DNA of 64,000 bases. Source: Massilia sp. R2A-15 (GTDB lineage: Bacteria > Pseudomonadota > Gammaproteobacteria > Burkholderiales > Burkholderiaceae_D). Below are positions 50,399 through 64,000 of the stretch, one piece after another. Every line of letters starts with the position of its first letter. Positions within the stretch are counted from its first letter, which is position 1. The translations under genes were made by a program, and so were the position numbers. Under the pieces are notes generated by a model. That model saw nothing but the letters and a program-made list of their open reading frames with translations, did no database searches and was not told where the DNA came from. Location of the stretch: positions 2,294,001 through 2,358,000 of the forward strand of contig NZ_CP131935.1 of the NCBI RefSeq assembly GCF_030704305.1, written 5' to 3'.

Positions 50399-52280
50399 GT
50401 GCAAATCCCTAAAGTCCTGCTTGTCAACGACGACGCCGCGAGCCTGCTCGCGCTGGAAACGGCGCTCGCCGGTGCCACGCGCGGCAACGAGTACGAGCTG
50501 ATCACGGCCACTTCCGGCCAGCAGGCGCTGCGAGAGGTGCTCACCCACGAATTCGCGGTGATCCTGCTCGACGTGAACATGCCGGGCATGGACGGCTACC
50601 AGACCGCCGAGGCGATCCACTCCCATCCCCGTTCCGCCGCGCTGCCGATCATTTTCATCACCGCCCACTACCCCGACGAGCTGCACCGCCTCAAGGCCTA
50701 CCAGGCCGGCGCGGTCGACTACCTGTTTACGCCGGTGATCCCGCAAGTGCTGCAGACCAAGGTGCGGGTCTTCGTCGAGCTGACCAAGTACAACCTGGCG
50801 CTGGTGGCCAAGACCGAGGAACTGGCGCGCCTGTACGACGACCTTGGCGCCCAGCGCCTGCAGGACCTCGAGCGCATCAATGGCGAGCTCGAACTCGAAG
50901 TGGCCGAACGCAAGCTGGCCGAGCAGCGCGCCCACGAGCTGTCGATCCGCGATGCCCTGACCGGCCTGCTGAACCGCCGCGCGCTGATCCACCAGCTCGA
51001 GCACGCGGTCGCCTTCGCCGATCGCCATGCCGGCGAATTCGCGCTGCTGTTCCTCGACCTCGACCAGTTCAAGCGCATCAACGACACGCTCGGTCACGAA
51101 ACCGGCGACGAGCTGCTGCGCCAGGTCGCCGCGCGCCTGCTGGCCGCGGTGCGCGCCTCCGATGTGGTGGCGCGTCTGGGCGGCGACGAGTTCGTGGTGC
51201 TGCTGGCCGGCCCCGGCGCGGCCGCCAACGCGGCCGGCGTGGCGCGCAAGATCGAGCAGGCCAACCAGCAGCCGTACGAGATCGGCGGCAAGCAGGTGCG
51301 CACGGCGGCCAGCATCGGCATCGGCCTGTATCCGCAGGACGCGGCCAACGCCGCCACCTTGCTGCGCAATGCCGACTTCGCGATGTACCACGCCAAGCGG
51401 CACCGCCGCGGCAGCATCGTGTTCTTCCGCGAAGAGCTGAACACGCTCGAAGTGGAACGGGCGCGCTGGGCCGCCGAACTGCAGCAGGCGCTCGATGGCG
51501 ACGAACTGACCTTGCTGTTCCTGCCGAAAGCGGACATGGACAGCGGCGCCCTGGCCGGCGTCGAAGCGCTGCTGCACTGGCGCCATCGCAGCCTTGGCCT
51601 GCTCGCGGCGCCGGCCTTCCTGCCGCAGGTGAACGACCGCGCGCTGCTAGAACGGGTCAGCGAGTGGACCATCGGCGCGGCGTGTGCGCAGGCCGCGCGC
51701 TGGCGCCGCCAGGGCCAGTCGCTGCCGATCTCGGTGAACCTGGCAGGCGCCCGGATCGAACCGGCGCTGGCGCAGTGGGTCGCAACCCACATGGAGAAGT
51801 GCGGGCTCGAAGCCGGCTGGCTCGAGCTCGAGATCGCCGAACACCTGCTCTCCCCTGCCGACGAGGCGCGCCCGGTGCTGCAGGCGCTGCGCGCGGCCGG
51901 CGTGCGCCTGGCGGTCGACGACTTCGGCAGCGCCGGCGCCTCGCTGACCGCGCTGCGCGACCTGCCGTTCGACGCCATCAAGATCGATTGCGCCTTCGTG
52001 CGCGACCTCGGCGCCCCCGGCGGCGCCGATATGGTCGCCGCGATCATCCACCTGGCGCGCGCGCTCGGCCTGTCGGTGCTGGCGCAAAGCGTCGACACCG
52101 ACGAACAGCTGGCGCAGTTGCGCGCGCTCGGCTGCGATCAGTACCAGGGCGCGATGGTGAGCCAGCCGCTGGCGGCCGACACCGTTTCCGACCTGCTGGC
52201 CTCCGCCGGCGCAAAGCATTCCACCATCACGAGCCGGACCCAGATCCGGCCACCCCATTCACTCCCAAAAAACGAGGACA

Positions 52281-52294
<14 letters not shown>
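50399..52294 (+). CDS. Receiver-GGDEF-EAL protein with degenerate EAL domain
   Basis: A 631-residue soluble response regulator. I take the GTG at 50399, just before the receiver ([10 protein letters not shown]); the start is not certain. The acceptor is Asp58 ([12 protein letters not shown]), but the usual Lys-Pro is LFTPV (Thr111 for Lys). A coiled coil (about 130-180) leads to GGDEF (261-265) with an RxxD inhibitory site (RASD). The EAL domain keeps EAL (389-391), NLAG and DDFG but reads LPKADM for the substrate loop and LAQSVDT where active enzymes have AEGVET (Gln563 for Glu). It probably makes c-di-GMP and cannot degrade it. Its end overlaps the next gene by 14 bases. Confidence 0.87.
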
Positions 52295-57169
<4,875 letters not shown>

Positions 57170-57182
<13 letters not shown>

Positions 57183-58021
57183 CCGGGTACCTGGCGATGG
57201 AAGCAGGACTGGCGACGGAAGAACTCGAGATCGAGCTGCTGCTCGAGGCGCTGTTCCAGCGTTTCGGCTACGATTTCAGGGCCTACGACCGGCCCGCGCT
57301 GCGGCGCAAGCTGCACCAGCTGATGCAGGCGCGCGGACTGGCTACCGTCTCGTCACTGCAGGACCGGGTGCTGCACGAGCCGGGCGCCGGGGCTGCCCTG
57401 CTGCGCGCGCTGTCGGTGCAGCCGGCCGCGCTGTTCGACGATCCGGAACGGGCGCGCCAGGCGCGCATCGTGCTGGCGTCGTGCCTGCGCGCGTCGGCCG
57501 TGCCGAAGGTGTGGCTGGCCGAATGCGCCGGCCCCGAGGAAGCGTGGTCACTGGCGATCCTGCTGGCCGAGGAGCAGCTGCACCTGCGCACCGAGATTTA
57601 CGCCACCGTGGCCAACGAGGAGATGGTGGCCGCGGCGCACCTGGCCAGCATTCCCGCCGAACGCCTGGCGGAATACCAGGAAAATTACTTCAAGAGCGGC
57701 GGCACGGCGCAGCTGACCGATTATTTCGACGTGGCCGACGGCCGCGCGGTACTGCTGCCGTCGCTGCGCGAGCGCATCACCTGGGCCCAGTACAACGTCG
57801 TGACGGACGCCTCGTTCAACGAATTCCAGCTGATCGCATGCCAGCGCGCCCTGCCCGACTTCGGCCCGCTGCTGCGCCAGCGCGTGCTGCGGCTGTTCCA
57901 CGACAGCCTGTCGCTGTTCGGCGTGCTGGGGCTGGACCGCGAGATCCCGCACGGGGACCCGCTGGCGGCGAGCTACCAGGCGGTGTTCCCGCACCAGCCC
58001 TGGTACAAGCGCGTCGCCTGA
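57170..58021 (+). CDS. CheR-like protein with degenerate methyltransferase site
   Basis: A 283-residue protein with the CheR layout: a helical N-terminal domain (LLEALFQRFGYDFRAYDRPAL, then RRKLHQLM) followed by a methyltransferase-like domain. In CheR the SAM-binding motif is SAGCSTGEEPYS; here it reads LAECAGPEEAWS, and the RNVLIYF motif is replaced by QRALPDFG. SAM binding and glutamyl methylation are therefore doubtful, and it may act as a binding partner. The start could be ATG 57170 (overlapping the kinase stop by 13 bases) or ATG 57197. It is the last gene of the GGDEF-EAL/kinase unit. No CheB or chemoreceptor gene is near. Confidence 0.78.
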
Positions 58022-58030
58022 TCGCAAAAA

Positions 58031-58114
58031 CGTCGTACCTGCGAAGGCAGGTACCCATGCTGAGCAAGCAATGACGCACATTCAGCATAGGTACCTGCCT
58101 TCGCAGGTACGACG
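58031..58114. repeat. Family 2 paired inverted repeat, copy 3
   Basis: An 84-base element with CGTCGTACCTGCGAAGGCAG at the left and the complement at the right; inner spacer CCATGCTGAG...CTTCAGCATAG-like. Between converging genes at 58021 and 58121. Confidence 0.87.
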
Positions 58115-58120
58115 GCTTTC

Positions 58121-58744
58121 TTAAGGCCGGCCCACGGACGGACGCGCCGCGATCCGGTCGCGCCACTCCTGCAGGTTGTTGAACCCTTCGGCGCCCGGCT
58201 TGAACTTCAACAGGCCGCGCGCAAACTCCAGCGCGCAGAACGCGGTGATGTCGGCGATCGTGAACCGGTGCCCCGCCACGTAGGGATGATTGGCCAGCGC
58301 GCCATCGAGCCAGCGGGCTCCCTCGCGCACCTTCTCGCCCTGCGACGCGCCGAAATCGGGAAACTGCGGCTTCTCCAGCGCCGCCAGCGCCGGATGCGTG
58401 TGGCGCGCCGAATTGGCAATCTGCGCGAACAAGTGCAGCTCGGCGCGCCGGTCGGCCATTTCGATGAAGGCGCGCTCCTCGAAGCCCTCGCCCATCAGGT
58501 TCGGCTCCGGATACAGCCCTTCCAGGTAGCTGCAGATCGCGCGCGTTTCGCACAGCACGCGGCCATCGTCCAGCTCCAGCGCCGGCACGCGCGCCAGCGG
58601 ATTCTTGGCGACGAACGATTCGCTGTGCTGCTCGCCGGCGAGGATGTCGATGGTGACGTTCTCGATGCCCGTGATGCCCTTTTCGGCGATGAACATGGTG
58701 ACGCGGCGCGGGTTGGGTGCATGGCTGCTGACGTACAGTTTCAT
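58121..58744 (-). CDS. Glutathione S-transferase family protein
   Basis: A 207-residue cytoplasmic enzyme. The N-terminal thioredoxin-like domain has KLYVSSHAPNPRRVTMFIAEKG, the cis-Pro in RVPALELDDGRVLCETRAIC with the glutathione-binding Glu-Thr pair, then an all-helical domain with the N-capping motif FTIADITAFCAL. The catalytic residue is probably Ser near the N-terminus. The substrate is unknown. It lies 17 bases after a second GST gene on the same strand, so the two are cotranscribed. A longer frame upstream overlaps that gene and is a shadow. Confidence 0.88.
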   Translation of the reverse strand: MKLYVSSHAPNPRRVTMFIAEKGITGIENVTIDILAGEQHSESFVAKNPLARVPALELDDGRVLCETRAICSYLEGLYPEPNLMGEGFEERAFIEMADRRAELHLFAQIANSARHTHPALAALEKPQFPDFGASQGEKVREGARWLDGALANHPYVAGHRFTIADITAFCALEFARGLLKFKPGAEGFNNLQEWRDRIAARPSVGRP

Positions 58745-58761
58745 TCTCTCTCCAGATAGTT

Positions 58762-59466
58762 TCAGGCGTTTTTGGACTGGCCGGTTTCGACCATGCCGCG
58801 CACGGCGGCGGCGTATTTTTCGGCATTCTCGTCGGTGTTCGACGCCAGGTCGCGCGGCGATGGCGGCAGCAGCAGGCCTTGCTGCACCGCCGGGCGCTGG
58901 CGGATCGCATCGATCCAGCGCTGCAGGTTCGGCAGTTCGTCGATTGGCACGCCGGACCAGTTGTGGGTGCGCACCCATGCCCAGTTGGCGATGTCGGCGA
59001 TCGAATAATCGCCGGCCAGGAATTCGTGGTCCTTCAGGCGCGTGTCGAGCACCCGGAACAGGCGCCGGCTCTCGCCCTGGTAGCGGTCGATGGCCGGCTG
59101 GATCTTCTCGGGGAAGTAGCGGAAGAAGACATTGGCCTGCCCCATCATCGGGCCGATGCCGCCCATCTGGAACATCAGCCACTGCATCACCAGCGAGCGC
59201 CCCTTGGCGTCATGCGGCATCAGGCGCCCGGTCTTCTCGGCCAGGTACACCAGGATCGCGCCGGATTCGAACACGGCAAAATTGTCCTCGGCGCGGTCGA
59301 CGATGGCGGGAATCCGGCCGTTCGGATTGATCGCCAGGAACCAGTCCTCCTTCTGCTGGTTCGCCTGCAGGTCGAGCTCGTGCAGCGTGTACGGCAGCGC
59401 CAGTTCCTCCAGCGCGATGGACACCTTGTGGCCGTTCGGCGTGGCCGCGGAATACAGGTCGATCAT
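58762..59466 (-). CDS. Glutathione S-transferase, Ure2p/YfcG-like
   Basis: A 234-residue protein. The start [20 protein letters not shown], the motif ITR-like [27 protein letters not shown] and [21 protein letters not shown] are typical of the Nu-class enzymes such as YfcG and YghU, which reduce disulfides and peroxides using two bound glutathiones. The ATG at 59464-59466 follows AAAGGAAAG. First gene of a two-GST operon. Confidence 0.88.
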   Translation of the reverse strand: MIDLYSAATPNGHKVSIALEELALPYTLHELDLQANQQKEDWFLAINPNGRIPAIVDRAEDNFAVFESGAILVYLAEKTGRLMPHDAKGRSLVMQWLMFQMGGIGPMMGQANVFFRYFPEKIQPAIDRYQGESRRLFRVLDTRLKDHEFLAGDYSIADIANWAWVRTHNWSGVPIDELPNLQRWIDAIRQRPAVQQGLLLPPSPRDLASNTDENAEKYAAAVRGMVETGQSKNA

Positions 59467-59594
59467 GGCTTTCCTTTCGGTTGCGGTAGGTCGTACTTGC
59501 AGCCTGCGATCATACCCGAATCGCCGGCGTGCGCGCGTTGACATGCCCGCCCTTTCACTTTAGATTGCGTGACAACCCACGTACAAGGATCTTC

Positions 59595-62228
59595 ATGCAT
59601 CGCAGCCTGATTTCAGCAGCAGTTCTCGCACTTGCCGGCCTGGCGGCCCAACCCCTGCTGGCCGCCCCCGCGGCGGCGCGCGTCGCAACCGTCACCACGC
59701 AGCTGCCGCGCGGCGTGCGTCCCATTCACTACGACGTCGCCATCACCCCGGACGCACAGCGTGCCGCCTTCGCCGGCAGGGTCGTCATCACGCTCGACGT
59801 CGAAGCGCCAACAAACACCATCACGCTCAACGCGGCCGACCTCAAGTTCGACCGCGCCACACTTACGCCTGCCGCCGGCGGCGCGCCCGCCGCAGCAACC
59901 ATCAGTATCGACGCCGACGCGCAGAGCGCGACCTTCCGCTTCCCCCGCACCGTCCCGGCAGGGCGTTACCTTCTGGCGCTCGACTACCAGGGCGTCATCG
60001 GCCAGCAGGCGGCCGGCCTGTTCTCGCTCGATTACGATACCGGCGCCGGCAAGAAGCGCGCGCTGTACACGCAGTTCGAAAATTCCGACGCGCGCCGCAT
60101 GATTCCGTCGTGGGACGAGCCAGCCTACAAGGCCAGCTTCACGCTGCAGGCGACCGTGCCGGCGGGCCAGATGGCGGTCAGTAACATGCCGGCCGCTTCA
60201 AGCCGGGTGCTGCCGGACGGGCGCAGCGTGGTGAAATTTGCCGCCACGCCGAAGATGTCGACCTATCTGCTGTTCTTCGGCCTGGGCGAATTCGAACGCG
60301 CCACCACCAGGGCCGGCGCCACCGAACTTGGTGTGATCACCACCAGGGGCGGCGCCGCCAAGGCCGCCTTCACCCTCGATGCTTCGAAGGCGATCCTCGG
60401 CGAATACAACCGCTATTTCGGCGTGCCCTACCCGCTGCCCAAGCTGGACAACGTGGCCGCGCCGGGGCGCAGCCAGTTTTTCAGCGCGATGGAAAACTGG
60501 GGCGCCATCTTTTCGTTCGAATACGCGATGCTGCTCGATCCGGCCATCTCGACCCAGTCCGACAAGCAGGAGGTGTTCCTCACCGCCGCGCATGAAATGG
60601 CGCACCAGTGGTTCGGCGACCTGGTGACGATGCAGTGGTGGGACGACCTGTGGCTCAACGAAGGCTTCGCCTCGTGGATGGAGAGCAGCATGACCGCGCG
60701 CCTGCATCCCGAATGGAACACCGCGCTCAATGCGGTCAACGTGCGCGAGAGTGCGATGGTGCGCGACTCGGTCGCCTCCACGCACCCGGTGGTGCAGCAC
60801 GTGGAGACGGTCGAACAGGCCAGCCAGGCCTTCGACGAGATCACCTACCAGAAAGGCGAATCGGTGATTCGCATGCTGGAAGATTACGTCGGCGCCGAAG
60901 CGTGGCGCAATGGCGTGCGCGCGTACATGCGCCAGCACGCCTACAAAAATACCGTGTCGGACGACCTGTGGCGCGCGATGGAAGCGGCGGCGCGCAAGCC
61001 CGTCACGCAGATCGCCCACGACTTCACCCTGCAGCCGGGCGTGCCGTTGATCCGGGTCGACGCCGCCGCCTGCACCGGCAGCAGCACGAAGGTGGAGCTG
61101 ACGCAATCGGAATTCAGCCGCGGCCAGGCGGGCAGGCAGCCCTTGCGCTGGCGCGTGCCGGTCACCCTTCAGTCGGCCGGGTCCAGCCACCGGGTGCGCA
61201 CCCTGGTCACGGACGGCAAGGCCACCGTGGACGTGCCGGGCTGCGGCGCGGTCATCGTCAACGCCGGCCAGAACGGCTACTACCGCACGATCTACGGACC
61301 GCGCCAATTCCGCGCCCTCGCGGCAAGCTTCTCGCAGCTGGCGCCGATCGACCAGATGGGCCTTCTCGCCGATACCTGGTCGATTGGCCTGGCGGGCATG
61401 CAGCCGGCGTCCGACTTCCTCGACCTGTCGAACGCCGCGCCGCTGTCCGCCGATCCTCAGGTATGGGGCAAGATCGCCAGCGTGTTCAGCGACATCCACG
61501 ACATGTACGGCGGCGACCGCGCGCGCCAGGATCGTTTCGACGCCTTCGCGGTCAAGCGGCTGCAGCCTGTATTCCAGCAGGTCGGCTGGGCGCCGCGCGC
61601 CGGCGAGAACGCCACGATCGCCAACCTGCGCGAAAAACTGGTGTCCATCCTGTCCAAGCTGAACGACCAGGCCACCGTTGCGGAAGCGCGCCGCCTGTAC
61701 GTCCAGGCCGGCGACAGTCCCCTTCGCAAGGTACTCATGTCCGTCGTCGCGCAGCACGCCGACAACGCCGCGTGGGACGCGCTGCATGGCGAAGCCGGGC
61801 GCGAGAAGTCGCCTATGATCAAGGACCAGCTGTACCGCTTGCTGGCAGGGTCCGCCGACGAGGGCCTGGCGCGCCGCGCCCTGGATCTGGCGATGACCGA
61901 GGAACCTGGCCTGACCAACAGCGCGGCGATGCTGGCGCAGGTGGCCGGCGAGCACCCCGAACTGGCGTTCGACTACGCGCTGGCGCACCTGGACAAGGTA
62001 AACGAGCGCATCGACGCGAGCTCGCGCAGCCGCTACATTCCGCGCCTGGCCGCCGGCTCGGCCGACCCGGCGACGATCGCCAAGCTGGAGGCGTACGCCA
62101 GCGCCAACCTGGCGCCGGGTTCGCGCCGCGATGCCGAGACCGCGGTCGCCAGCATCAAGGACCGCATCAAGGCGCGCAGCGAACGCTTGCCGGAGATCGA
62201 CGCATGGCTGGCCGCGCACGCCAGGTAA
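59595..62228 (+). CDS. M1 family metallopeptidase, secreted, second paralogue
   Basis: An 877-residue protein. The signal peptide is MHRSLISAAVLALAGLAAQP with cleavage near residue 26. The exopeptidase motif reads SAMEN (297-301) in place of GAMEN. The zinc site HEMAH (333-337) is followed by the second zinc ligand in LWLNEGFASW, and the C-terminal ERAP1-like helical domain (about 540-877) is present. It should remove N-terminal residues from peptides in the periplasm or outside. It differs from the paralogue at 6500-9139 in lacking that protein's extended C-terminal segment. Its last 25 bases overlap the YceI-like gene. Confidence 0.9.
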   Translation: MHRSLISAAVLALAGLAAQPLLAAPAAARVATVTTQLPRGVRPIHYDVAITPDAQRAAFAGRVVITLDVEAPTNTITLNAADLKFDRATLTPAAGGAPAAATISIDADAQSATFRFPRTVPAGRYLLALDYQGVIGQQAAGLFSLDYDTGAGKKRALYTQFENSDARRMIPSWDEPAYKASFTLQATVPAGQMAVSNMPAASSRVLPDGRSVVKFAATPKMSTYLLFFGLGEFERATTRAGATELGVITTRGGAAKAAFTLDASKAILGEYNRYFGVPYPLPKLDNVAAPGRSQFFSAMENWGAIFSFEYAMLLDPAISTQSDKQEVFLTAAHEMAHQWFGDLVTMQWWDDLWLNEGFASWMESSMTARLHPEWNTALNAVNVRESAMVRDSVASTHPVVQHVETVEQASQAFDEITYQKGESVIRMLEDYVGAEAWRNGVRAYMRQHAYKNTVSDDLWRAMEAAARKPVTQIAHDFTLQPGVPLIRVDAAACTGSSTKVELTQSEFSRGQAGRQPLRWRVPVTLQSAGSSHRVRTLVTDGKATVDVPGCGAVIVNAGQNGYYRTIYGPRQFRALAASFSQLAPIDQMGLLADTWSIGLAGMQPASDFLDLSNAAPLSADPQVWGKIASVFSDIHDMYGGDRARQDRFDAFAVKRLQPVFQQVGWAPRAGENATIANLREKLVSILSKLNDQATVAEARRLYVQAGDSPLRKVLMSVVAQHADNAAWDALHGEAGREKSPMIKDQLYRLLAGSADEGLARRALDLAMTEEPGLTNSAAMLAQVAGEHPELAFDYALAHLDKVNERIDASSRSRYIPRLAAGSADPATIAKLEAYASANLAPGSRRDAETAVASIKDRIKARSERLPEIDAWLAAHAR

Positions 62229-62875
62229 GCGCGCTGCTCGCGCTGGCCGGCGCGCTGGCCGGCTGCGCGCGCGTGGCCCCGCCGGCACCGCCCTCGCCGC
62301 AGCTTGACGCGTTCGCCTGGTACCGCCAGGCCGGCGGCAAGGTGCTGGCCATCGATCCGGCCCAATCGCTGATCGCCGTCACCGTGCGGCGCGGCGGCCC
62401 GTTCGCCCGGTTCGGCCACGACCACGTCGTCGCCAGCCGCACCGTGACCGGCTTCGCGGCGCCGGACCAGGGACGCGCCGACTTCAGCTTCCGGCTCGAC
62501 CAGATGAGCGTCGACGAGGCGCAGTTGCGGCGCGAGGCCGGCTTCGGCGCGCCGCCGCCGGACGACGCCATCGCCGGCACGCGCGCCAACATGCTCGGGC
62601 GCGTGCTCGACGCCGAGCGTTTTCCGGTGGTGTCGCTGCACGCCGAGCGGCGCGCCGGCCAGCCGGTCCAGCTGACCGTCACGCTGCATGGCGTGAGCCG
62701 CACCGTGGCCGTGGAGCCGCACATCGACGAATCGGCCGGCGGCCTCACCGCCAGCGGCACGCTGCAGCTGCGCCAGAGCGATTTCGGCATCACGCCGATG
62801 TCGGTGCTGGGGGGCGCGATGACGGTGATGGATACGATGGAGCTGCGCTACCGGATCGTGGCGCGGCCGCGCTGA
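62204..62875 (+). CDS. YceI-like lipoprotein
   Basis: A 223-residue protein. The type II signal peptide ends with the lipobox ALAGC (Cys near residue 22), then a short Pro-rich linker and the YceI lipocalin-like beta barrel (LAIDPAQSLIAVTVRRGGPFARFGHDHV ... GTLQLRQSDFGITPMSVLGG). YceI proteins bind polyisoprenoid lipids in the periplasm. The ATG at 62204 overlaps the M1 gene end by 25 bases. Its own 3' end overlaps the glpD end for 86 bases on the other strand. Confidence 0.8.
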   Translation: MAGRARQVSALLALAGALAGCARVAPPAPPSPQLDAFAWYRQAGGKVLAIDPAQSLIAVTVRRGGPFARFGHDHVVASRTVTGFAAPDQGRADFSFRLDQMSVDEAQLRREAGFGAPPPDDAIAGTRANMLGRVLDAERFPVVSLHAERRAGQPVQLTVTLHGVSRTVAVEPHIDESAGGLTASGTLQLRQSDFGITPMSVLGGAMTVMDTMELRYRIVARPR

Positions 62876-64000
62876 CCCTGGCGCCGCGGGCAGCGATCCA
62901 GGCATCGATCTTCGCCGCGCTGCCCGCCGGCAGGTGCAGTCCCAGCTTGGAACGCCGCCAAAGGATGTCGGCCGCGCTGCGCGCCCATTCGTGGGTGATC
63001 AGGTAGTCGGCTTCGGCCGGATACAGCCCCGGCACGATCTCGGGACCGAGGTCCGACAGCGTGCGGCAGCCTTCCAGCAGCACGGTGATGCGGGCGCCGT
63101 ACGCGCGCGCATAGCGCCGCACCAGCGCCGGCGAGAGCCAGCGGTAGCGTTGCTGCATTGCCGCCGCCCATTGGTCGAATTCGAGCACGCTGCGATTCGA
63201 TGGGTGCGCGCCGAACAGGTCCCCGCCGGGCAGGCAGGCCTGCGCGGTCCATCCTCGATGACGGTTGCCCAGCTGCGGGCCAATCCAGTCCACCGCCTCT
63301 TCGGCCAGTTTGCGGAAGGTGGTGATCTTGCCGCCGAGGACAGTGAGCAGCGGCGCGCCATCGGTGTCGTGCGCCAGCCGGAAGTCGCGGCTCGCCGCCT
63401 GCGCGCTGGCGCCATCGTCGTCCACCAGCGGCCGCACGCCGGCGTAGGACCACACCACGTCGGCCGGGCCGATCGGCTGGCGGAAGTAGCGGTTCGCCAG
63501 CTCGCACAGGTAGGCAGTCTCCGCATCGTCGATGGCGACGGCGTCGAGGTTGCCGCGGAAGTCGGCGTCGGTGGTGCCGATCAGCGTGAAGTCGCGTTCG
63601 TAGGGCATCGCGAAAACGATGCGCCCGTCGGGATGCTGGAAGATGTAGGCAAAGTCGTGCTCGAACAGGCGCGGCACGACGATGTGGCTGCCCTTCACCA
63701 GGCGCAGCTGCGGCTGCGGCTGCGTGCCGAGCGCGCCTTGCAGGAAGGTCGCGGCCCACGGCCCGGTGGCGTTGACCAGGCAGCGCGCGCTGACGCGCCG
63801 CGTCTCGCCCGCCGCGCCGGTCAGCGTTGCGCTCCAGTGCAGCGGATGGCGCTGCACGCCGCCGCAAGTGGTGCGGGTCAGGACCAGCGCGCCGCGTTCG
63901 CGCGCGTCGAGCGCCGCCAGCACCACCAGGCGGGCGTCGTCGACCCATCCGTCGGAATATTCGAAGCCGCGGGTGAACTCCGCTTGCAGCGCGGCGCCGG
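62790..64000 (-). CDS. glpD: Aerobic glycerol-3-phosphate dehydrogenase, 3' part
   Basis: The frame is open to the window edge, so the N-terminal FAD-binding motif lies outside. The visible 400 residues include CLVNATGPWAATF, LRLVKGSHIVVPRLFEHDFA, VFAMPYERDFTLIGTTDADF, YAGVRPLVDDDG, LLTVLGGKITTFRKLAEEAV and DILWRRSKLGLHL, all standard for GlpD. The enzyme oxidises glycerol 3-phosphate to dihydroxyacetone phosphate at the inner membrane and reduces ubiquinone. The last 30 or so residues are a low-complexity Ala/Pro/Ser tail encoded antisense to the end of the YceI-like gene, an unusual addition. Confidence 0.9.
   Translation of the reverse strand, partial: GAALQAEFTRGFEYSDGWVDDARLVVLAALDARERGALVLTRTTCGGVQRHPLHWSATLTGAAGETRRVSARCLVNATGPWAATFLQGALGTQPQPQLRLVKGSHIVVPRLFEHDFAYIFQHPDGRIVFAMPYERDFTLIGTTDADFRGNLDAVAIDDAETAYLCELANRYFRQPIGPADVVWSYAGVRPLVDDDGASAQAASRDFRLAHDTDGAPLLTVLGGKITTFRKLAEEAVDWIGPQLGNRHRGWTAQACLPGGDLFGAHPSNRSVLEFDQWAAAMQQRYRWLSPALVRRYARAYGARITVLLEGCRTLSDLGPEIVPGLYPAEADYLITHEWARSAADILWRRSKLGLHLPAGSAAKIDAWIAARGARVSAAAPRSGSAAPSYPSPSSRPPAPTSA

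Overview
The window is about 64 kb of GC-rich, densely coding bacterial chromosome. The gene content and protein style (LasI-type synthase, DUF3460, ETF-quinone oxidoreductase, RecBCD, long GGDEF/EAL and hybrid kinase proteins) suggest a Betaproteobacterium, most likely an Oxalobacteraceae such as Massilia or Duganella. That placement is an inference from protein content; no rRNA gene is present. I see no prophage, insertion sequence, CRISPR array or plasmid function.

Layout. 1-2600: the tail of an aspartoacylase-family gene, then a lower-GC accessory patch with two small unknown genes and two gene relics, then a periplasmic solute-binding protein. 2600-11300: small-molecule exporters (Gdx/SugE, EamA), an ArsR-type regulator with an ene-reductase, a PepN-like aminopeptidase, and an arsC/aldo-keto reductase pair. 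11300-17300: a diguanylate cyclase translationally coupled to a SulP transporter, then a stress-type SDR, Ku and a small membrane protein. 17400-22740: a divergent locus in which a MacB-type permease faces a BlaI repressor, an M56 metallopeptidase fused to a TonB domain, and a lipoprotein carrying a second copy of that domain; two identical-type operators lie in the divergent promoter. 22800-36300: metabolic and envelope genes (CoA-transferase, SDR, ETF-QO, a GGDEF-EAL protein, part of an amino-acid ABC system, a tRNA-like element, a sulfate-binding protein, PbpG). 36380-45270: recC-recB-recD in one overlapping operon. 45340-58020: a signalling island. It has a CHASE-type hybrid kinase, a complete LasI/RsaL/LasR-type quorum-sensing locus, a receiver-GGDEF-EAL protein, a 1633-residue soluble poly-HAMP hybrid kinase and a degenerate CheR-like protein. 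58100-64000: two glutathione S-transferases, a second M1 peptidase, a YceI-like lipoprotein, and the 3' part of glpD.

Two palindromic repeat families punctuate the window. Every convergent gene junction with room for one carries a GGGGTC...GACCCC palindrome, a paired GTCGTACCTGC hairpin or a related hairpin, so these elements probably act as bidirectional transcript ends.

The most interesting system is the quorum-sensing locus. It copies the Pseudomonas lasR-rsaL-lasI topology, down to a candidate RsaL operator abutting a las-type box in the shared promoter, and it sits beside c-di-GMP and multi-receiver kinase genes. The BlaI/M56-TonB/TonB-lipoprotein/permease locus is the second candidate for an undescribed module.
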